Assembly: GCA_001599755.1 (NCBI GenBank)
Contig: BCHX01000004.1
Span: 2,728,001-2,792,000, forward strand
Reading direction: 5' to 3'
From: Gliomastix tumulicola
Taxonomy: Eukaryota; Ascomycota; Sordariomycetes; Hypocreales; Bionectriaceae
DNA length: 64,000 nt
Shown: piece by piece, positions 59,068 to 64,000 of the stretch
Numbering within the stretch: position 1 is the first letter of the stretch
Layout: every line of letters begins with the position of its first letter
Program-made: the position numbers and the translations under genes
The notes under the pieces: model-generated
What the model was told of the DNA's origin: nothing
The model's input: the letters and a program-made list of their open reading frames with translations, nothing else
Database searches by the model: none

Positions 59068-59426
59068 GACAAGTTGGTGGTTATTTTATCTGCTGGTGGC
59101 TTACGGGAGGAACCCAGGCGTTTTTTGAGTCTGGGATGGAAAGGGAACCTATATGTATTTGATACTCATTTTTTTTTCCCTCTTCTTCTTTTCTTCTTAT
59201 TCTTTGTCCTACTTCTTTCCATTTTCATCAGGCGTGGGATCGATTGGGGGGAGGGTTTGGAGGACACGCTTATGGACTATACCTCTGTAGAATACTCGGT
59301 TTCTCTTTTTTCTCTTAGCTGTGTTGCCTGGGCGGGCAGACTGGCTGCCAGGCAGAGGAGAGAGATAGATGATGGGACTGCTGGCGATGAATCAACCACG
59401 AGCTTGCTGTCGTGATCCTCAACTGT
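59068..59426. other. Convergent intergenic region, SAS3 / SET-domain gene
   Basis: A 359-bp T-rich region between convergent gene ends, with a TTTTTTTTTCCC run and CTTCTT repeats near 59170-59220. No gene was found. Confidence 0.5.
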
Positions 59427-60116
59427 CTATCCACCGTGAGATTGCTCATCCTCCTCCTGTTCCTCCTCCTGTTCCTCTTCCCCCTTCCTCCCATCCCAGA
59501 ACCCCTTCCCATAGCTCACTAGTATCTCCTCTCCCTTCCTAATGCCCCCTTTCCCTTTCCCCTGGCCCTTCCCCTTCCCCTTCCCCGCGCCTCGCACCCA
59601 GAACCCGACGCAAAGCTGCCCCCATCTCTCACACCACGCCGTCCCAAACTCGGCATTCGGCCCTCCCCGGTCCCTCACACCCCGATAGTCATTCACAAAC
59701 CGCGCCTCGTTCCCGGCCGCCGCCGCGTCGACCGCCAACCCGATCCCCCTGTCCAGCCACAGGTCGTAGTCGCTCGTGCCGTCCGTCGCGCTCTCGGTGT
59801 GCACACGGCCGAGGTACGCCGTGATCCACGTCCCCGGCTTCAGATCGCGCGCCGCGAAGAGCCCGTGCTGGCCGTGGGCCGGGTGGGATGGGTCGCGGAT
59901 GGGCTGGATCTTGACGAGCGGGTTGGGCGTGGTGGGCGTGGCGGAGGCTGGGATGATGGAGAGGGAAGAAGAGGAGGAGGAGGATGATGATGATGGTGCT
60001 GCTGGTGGTGGTGGTTTTGCGCGGAGGTGGGAGAGGTGGGATGGGGTGAGGCTCTTGTCGTGGAGGGGGGCAGTGAGGTACGGCAGTGTCTCGGGCCAGT
60101 TCTTGGGCTTGGACAT
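59427..60116 (-). CDS. Small SET-domain protein, putative protein-lysine methyltransferase
   Basis: A single exon encodes 229 residues. After a Ser/Pro-rich lead with a run of serines (about 42-51), a compact SET fold is visible: HGLFAARDLKPGTWITAYLGRV, a Tyr-Asp-Leu-Trp strand, NEARFVNDYRG in place of the usual RFxNHS pseudoknot strand, CVGFWV, and GEEILVSYGKGFW with the active-site tyrosine. A lysine-glycine repeat (about 186-200) interrupts the loop before the last motif, coded by a pure pyrimidine tract on the plus strand at about 59546-59587. The C terminus is Glu-rich. The substrate is unknown; it may be a histone or a non-histone protein. No pre-SET or post-SET cysteines are present. 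Confidence 0.83.
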   Translation of the reverse strand: MSKPKNWPETLPYLTAPLHDKSLTPSHLSHLRAKPPPPAAPSSSSSSSSSSLSIIPASATPTTPNPLVKIQPIRDPSHPAHGQHGLFAARDLKPGTWITAYLGRVHTESATDGTSDYDLWLDRGIGLAVDAAAAGNEARFVNDYRGVRDRGGPNAEFGTAWCERWGQLCVGFWVRGAGKGKGKGQGKGKGGIRKGEEILVSYGKGFWDGRKGEEEQEEEQEEDEQSHGG

Positions 60117-60525
60117 GGCTGGTTGTGCATAGAGAGTGATGAGTCGAGATGAAGGTTCGTGAGAAAAGGTTTACAGATGGGAAGTGGAGGAGTAGATCAG
60201 GATTTATCGCCCGAAGATTTGGCGAGGGTGAAGTCTACGAGATGAAGACTTGGATACAAAGTCGTCACAAGGAGCAGCTGGACGCATGGAATTTTTGGTC
60301 TTTCTCGACTTGTTCGGGCTGTCGCCGTCCCGTCAAGTTCGATTCGTGCTACCTAAACTATTACCGAACAAGCTACTATACTACAAATCGACATCCTGTT
60401 ACCAACCTCCAAATTGTCGCCCGTCGTACTTTTGCAGGCCATGAGGTATCCTATGCGCGTCACAAACTTATCATGACCTTGTGAGTATTTTGTGTGTCGC
60501 TTGACTTTTCTCTTTCCTTCTGTGC
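60117..60525. other. Intergenic region between NUP98-NUP96 and the SET gene
   Basis: A 409-bp stretch holds the SET gene promoter and the 3' flank of the nucleoporin gene, both on the minus strand. No coding or RNA feature was recognised. Confidence 0.5.
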
Positions 60526-63500
60526 TCAATGAGACATGACTTCCATATATCGTTCCATACCAAGGTCGACCGAGTAGGCCAGAAGACGGTCTTGCGTGAG
60601 AGGGAGCTGGAGAATCCTCGAGCGGAATTCGGCATCCTGTATTGTATGTCTGTGTTAGTTTATCATCCTTGGGATTTGCACAAAGAATCAAGAGTATACT
60701 GACCTGCTTTCTCCGTGTCCAGTGCAGGATCTCCTTGGCTGTCTCGTCAGCCATGTCAGAGATGGCAGCGTACCGCAAAATCTCTGGCGCAGACACGTTG
60801 TCGCTCATTGTGTGCAAGCCAACCAGCAACCGATCCAGCACCGAACGAGCTGTCGTCTCTCCCTTCTTGCGATGCTGGAGTAAAGACAGGAAGAGACCGT
60901 AGATCTCACCGCCCAGATGCCACTCGGGGATCGCATCGTGCTGACCGTCAAACTGCGAGATCAAGGACGCCAGCTCAGCGTAGCCTCGCTCGATAATGGC
61001 ACGCGGGGCCACCTCTTGGATCAGAACGCGGTGTGCCTCAACAAATGAGCTGGCTTTCAGGAGGCATTGCACCTCAGCCGCGGGATCCTTCAAGACGCTC
61101 CGGTTGTAGAGAGCCAGAGCCTCCCATATCCATGCTGCCGGGATGAGGAACTTGTCCGTCAGGATAGTAAAGTTCGGGCCGGCTTCGGGACCAATTAAAC
61201 CAGCGTGGTGGCAGATGTGCTCCTGGATGGCACGGGTGCGTGCCGTAGTGTCACTCAGATGGAGGAGCACGAAGATCGCCTCTAGCCATTCGCCTGCGGC
61301 GGTAAGCTGGGACGCATAGGCCACTGTAGCAGCGTCGGCCTTATAGTCTGCACTCTCGCCATAGGACACCTTGCCAGATGACACGAGTGCGAGACCAAGC
61401 TGCCAGCTGAGTCTCATGTCCAATGGAGATAGCTGAGAGTTGGCGGGATGAAGCGTGGCTTCAAGATCGGTCGTCTTATCAGCATAGAGTCGCAGGAGAC
61501 CCCAGAGGAGATCTTGACGAAGTTCAGGGTGAGGGTCCTTCCAGAGAGGCTCGATGCCTTGGGCCTGGAACCAAGGTAGGGGCTTGGCCTCCTTGTCTTG
61601 CTTGATATCCTCGGCGAAATCCTCGACGGCAGCTTCAAGTTGGTCCAGTTGAGAGATGCCATACCAGAGCCGAAGACCAAACGCCTGTCTCCAGTCCAGT
61701 CCAAACTTTTGGGAGATGACAAATGATTCCATGCGGTCCTCCACTGGAACGTTCTTGATGCCTTCGCACACGCAAGTGTTGCCGCTTAGCAGCTCGTAGA
61801 TGACGCGAATAGGGTCTGAGAACTCCGACAGCACCTTGGACTCATGCCAGTCCTTGACTTGCTCCTTCATATCCTTCTTGGCAAGATCGCTGGTGCCGAT
61901 CAAAGCCACCAGAGCAGCGAGGCGGAAATTCTTGCCGTCGAAAAGGTGCCTGCATGCCTCCGTGATTCGATGGCCGGCCAAGGAAGCTACGGCCTTCTCC
62001 TCGCTCGATCTAGCCAGGCCAATTGACGTTGACGAAGCCGAGTCAACCAAGTCGGTCCAGAAGGAGGACAAATTGTCTCTACGGCTGCTAACAGTCTGAT
62101 TTCCAGGCAGGTCGTCAAAGAGAATGCTAGCAAGCTGCCAGACACGTTGCTCCTGAGTGCTCGCGGGGCTGTTCATATCCTGGCCGTGGAAAAGCTGCTC
62201 TAGGCTAGACTTGCGCAGAGATGCAAAGGGGATGCTGTCGACCATGCGAATATCGGTCAACTTGTCCTGAGCACCAAGGAACTTCTTTGATGGCTGTTTT
62301 GCCATGTTAAAACCGGGAGTTGATGACAGTGCGTGATACATCAGAGCACATACCTCGGGAGGACCAGTTTGGATACGGACAACATGAGACGCAGAATCAA
62401 GCGGTCGTGTCAGGACGACAGTCTCGTCAGGGCCCCATGTAGGGCGGCCTGCGTCATGGAAGGCTTTCTCACTCTCCTGCAGGGCAGGGTTCTTGTCTTG
62501 TCGTTCGTAGGGCCACTGTAGTTAAAAAAAAAGATCTTAGTATTCAGACAGCAAGGAAATGATAAATACAATTGACTCCAAGTAGTCATCACGATGCAAC
62601 CATTATACTGACCTGTGGAAAACCCTTGGCGGTTGACGTCGAAGCCCGAGCCTTGAGAGGCGTAGGCTGTGGCTTCTCAAACAACGAGTTCATCAAGTCG
62701 ATACTCGTTGCAAATCCCCGGTTTCCTCCAGCGGCTTGCGAATTGGCTTGTGCTTCCAGTCTGTCCGTGGTGCTCTTCTTCCATACGGATGCTCTGCCAT
62801 TAACCGGTTCATCGTCGTCGAAGGAGACAAGCTTATTACCACCATATCGAGGAGATTCATTACGCAGCTTAAGCACCTGCCGATCCCTCTTGACTGGGCT
62901 CACGGTTTTACGGAGCATCTCCATCCAGTCATCACCATCTGCTACTTCGATCTTCGCAGGTTCGACAGAGTCCTTGATGGCTCGCATTCTGGCTCTGAGA
63001 ACACCACCAGGGGTCCCAAGGGGGGCCTCTTGGTCAGCCTCTGACGATACGTCATCCTGCTCCGCGGCGTGATGCTGTCCGGCGAAAGACCTCGTCATGT
63101 CTTCGTCGTCGGACACGTCATATTCCTCACCCATGTCTTGCGTGTACTCATCGATTGAGAGCGGGACGTTGTTGGGCGCGGAATCCGCGGAGCTAACCCC
63201 TAAAAAAGACTGCTCCGTAGGGATGTGCTGCTCTATCATGGTAGGCTGGTGGAAAGCGCCGGGAAGACCATGAGACTGCCGAAAATCGAATGTGTCGTCT
63301 TCCATCTCCGAGTTGAAGGACAAGTCCAAGGGCGCCGGCTCGAGAAAGTCAACGTGTCGGCTCGGGGTCTGATCGACCAGTTCCGTGTCCTCGTCCTCGT
63401 CCTCGGAGTCGTCGAGACCGTAAGTTGTGAAATGCTCAACGCTGAAGACCCAAACACCAGTATCCTTGTTGTATGACTCGAAGGTTGTGTTGTCGATGCG

Positions 63501-64000
63501 TTGAAGGCGGTCAATGTGCTTCTTGACTCGCCTGTCCTCGTCGGTCGAAAGTCTCTTCTCGCCCCTGCTGCGCGGCCATGATTGCTCGAGAGATATCTGG
63601 GCAGGAACATTGAGACCCTTGCCAACAGGAGGCTTCCTCGCGGAGTTGGGATATACAGTTGCCGAGCGCGGCTCCAACTGGATGATCCCTCCGTAGAGTT
63701 CTTCAGGTTCGATCGCCGTAACATCGACGGGATACTTGAACCTGATAGATCCCACGTTCTCACGACCAATGACGAAGTTGTCGATGGACTGGCGCTGGAT
63801 CCTGTTCATAGACTGGATCTCCTCAAGAGTTGGCTTAGAGTAGTACTCTCCAGGTGACTTGTCGGTGCCACCGGCAACAGAGCCACTGGGTGTTGCAAGG
63901 GGATCTTCCTCTCGGATGTCTCGAAGGTCCTTCGTGGCAGTCGGGTCGCCATTCGGTGTGCGCGAGCCGTTGAGGGCGGATTGGCGGTTCTGACGAGGAG
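60526..64000 (-). CDS. Nup98-Nup96 nucleoporin precursor, 5' part missing at window edge
   Basis: Four exons are visible, 64000 (partial)-62613, 62515-62354, 62293-60704 and 60636-60526, coding for the last 1082 residues. The gene continues beyond the right edge, where the FG-repeat Nup98 part should lie. The visible portion begins in the linker and enters the nucleoporin autopeptidase domain (YYSKPTLEEIQSMNRIQ, FVIGRENVGSIRF, TGVWVFSVEHFTTYGLDD). The cleavage site is HF followed by Thr instead of the usual Ser. After it lie an acidic stretch and the Nup96 alpha-helical domain (ILFDDLPG, RLWYGISQLDQLE, WLEAIFVLLHL), ending MERYMEVMSH. The family is made as one precursor and self-cleaves into Nup98 and Nup96 of the nuclear pore. 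Each junction is in phase zero. Confidence 0.93.

Overview
The window is nuclear DNA of a filamentous ascomycete, most likely a Sordariomycete. Genes carry short GT-AG introns of about 50-270 bp with fungal branch sites such as GCTAAC and GCTGAC. Codon third positions are GC-rich. The gene set includes Pan2, eRF3/Sup35, Hse1, Atg13, Sas3, a fused Nup98-Nup96 and a copper-fist regulator. Gene calls rest on translating the sequence and recognising family motifs by eye. Splice junctions were accepted only where phase, GT-AG ends and protein family agreed. The order and genus are not resolvable from what I can see.

Layout. (1) 1-10.6 kb is gene-poor: one ketopantoate-reductase-like gene (minus, 1159-2536), then about 8 kb with no credible gene, leading to a copper-fist transcription factor (plus, 10624-12108). 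(2) 12.1-18.4 kb looks accessory. It holds a 48-bp three-copy minisatellite, a Zn2Cys6 factor whose stop codon lies inside that repeat (minus, 14905-16238), and a divergent small methyltransferase of a type common in fungal secondary metabolism (plus, 16989-17899). (3) 18.4-64 kb is dense, conserved core genome: PAN2, the casein kinase 2 beta subunit, a JmjC/cupin protein, an orphan SAM-fold membrane protein, a RanGTP-binding-family protein, SUP35, PCK1, an SNF2 ATPase, HSE1, ATG13, RPL8, NCS6, the complex I MWFE subunit, SAS3, a small SET protein, and the 3' part of NUP98-NUP96, which runs off the right edge.

The core genes are unrelated housekeeping functions: mRNA decay, translation and its termination, tRNA thiolation, gluconeogenesis, endosomal sorting, autophagy, respiration, chromatin and the nuclear pore. 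They form no operon-like unit. Several adjacent pairs are divergent and probably share promoters (TF/methyltransferase, CK2 beta/JmjC, Ran-binding/SUP35, RPL8/NCS6, MWFE/SAS3). I found no CRISPR array, rRNA, intact transposon or confident tRNA. The most unusual items are gene-structure oddities: a 4-nt microexon in the MWFE gene, an ATG-only first exon in RPL8, a start codon possibly assembled across a splice junction in PCK1, and the minisatellite-terminated Zn2Cys6 factor.
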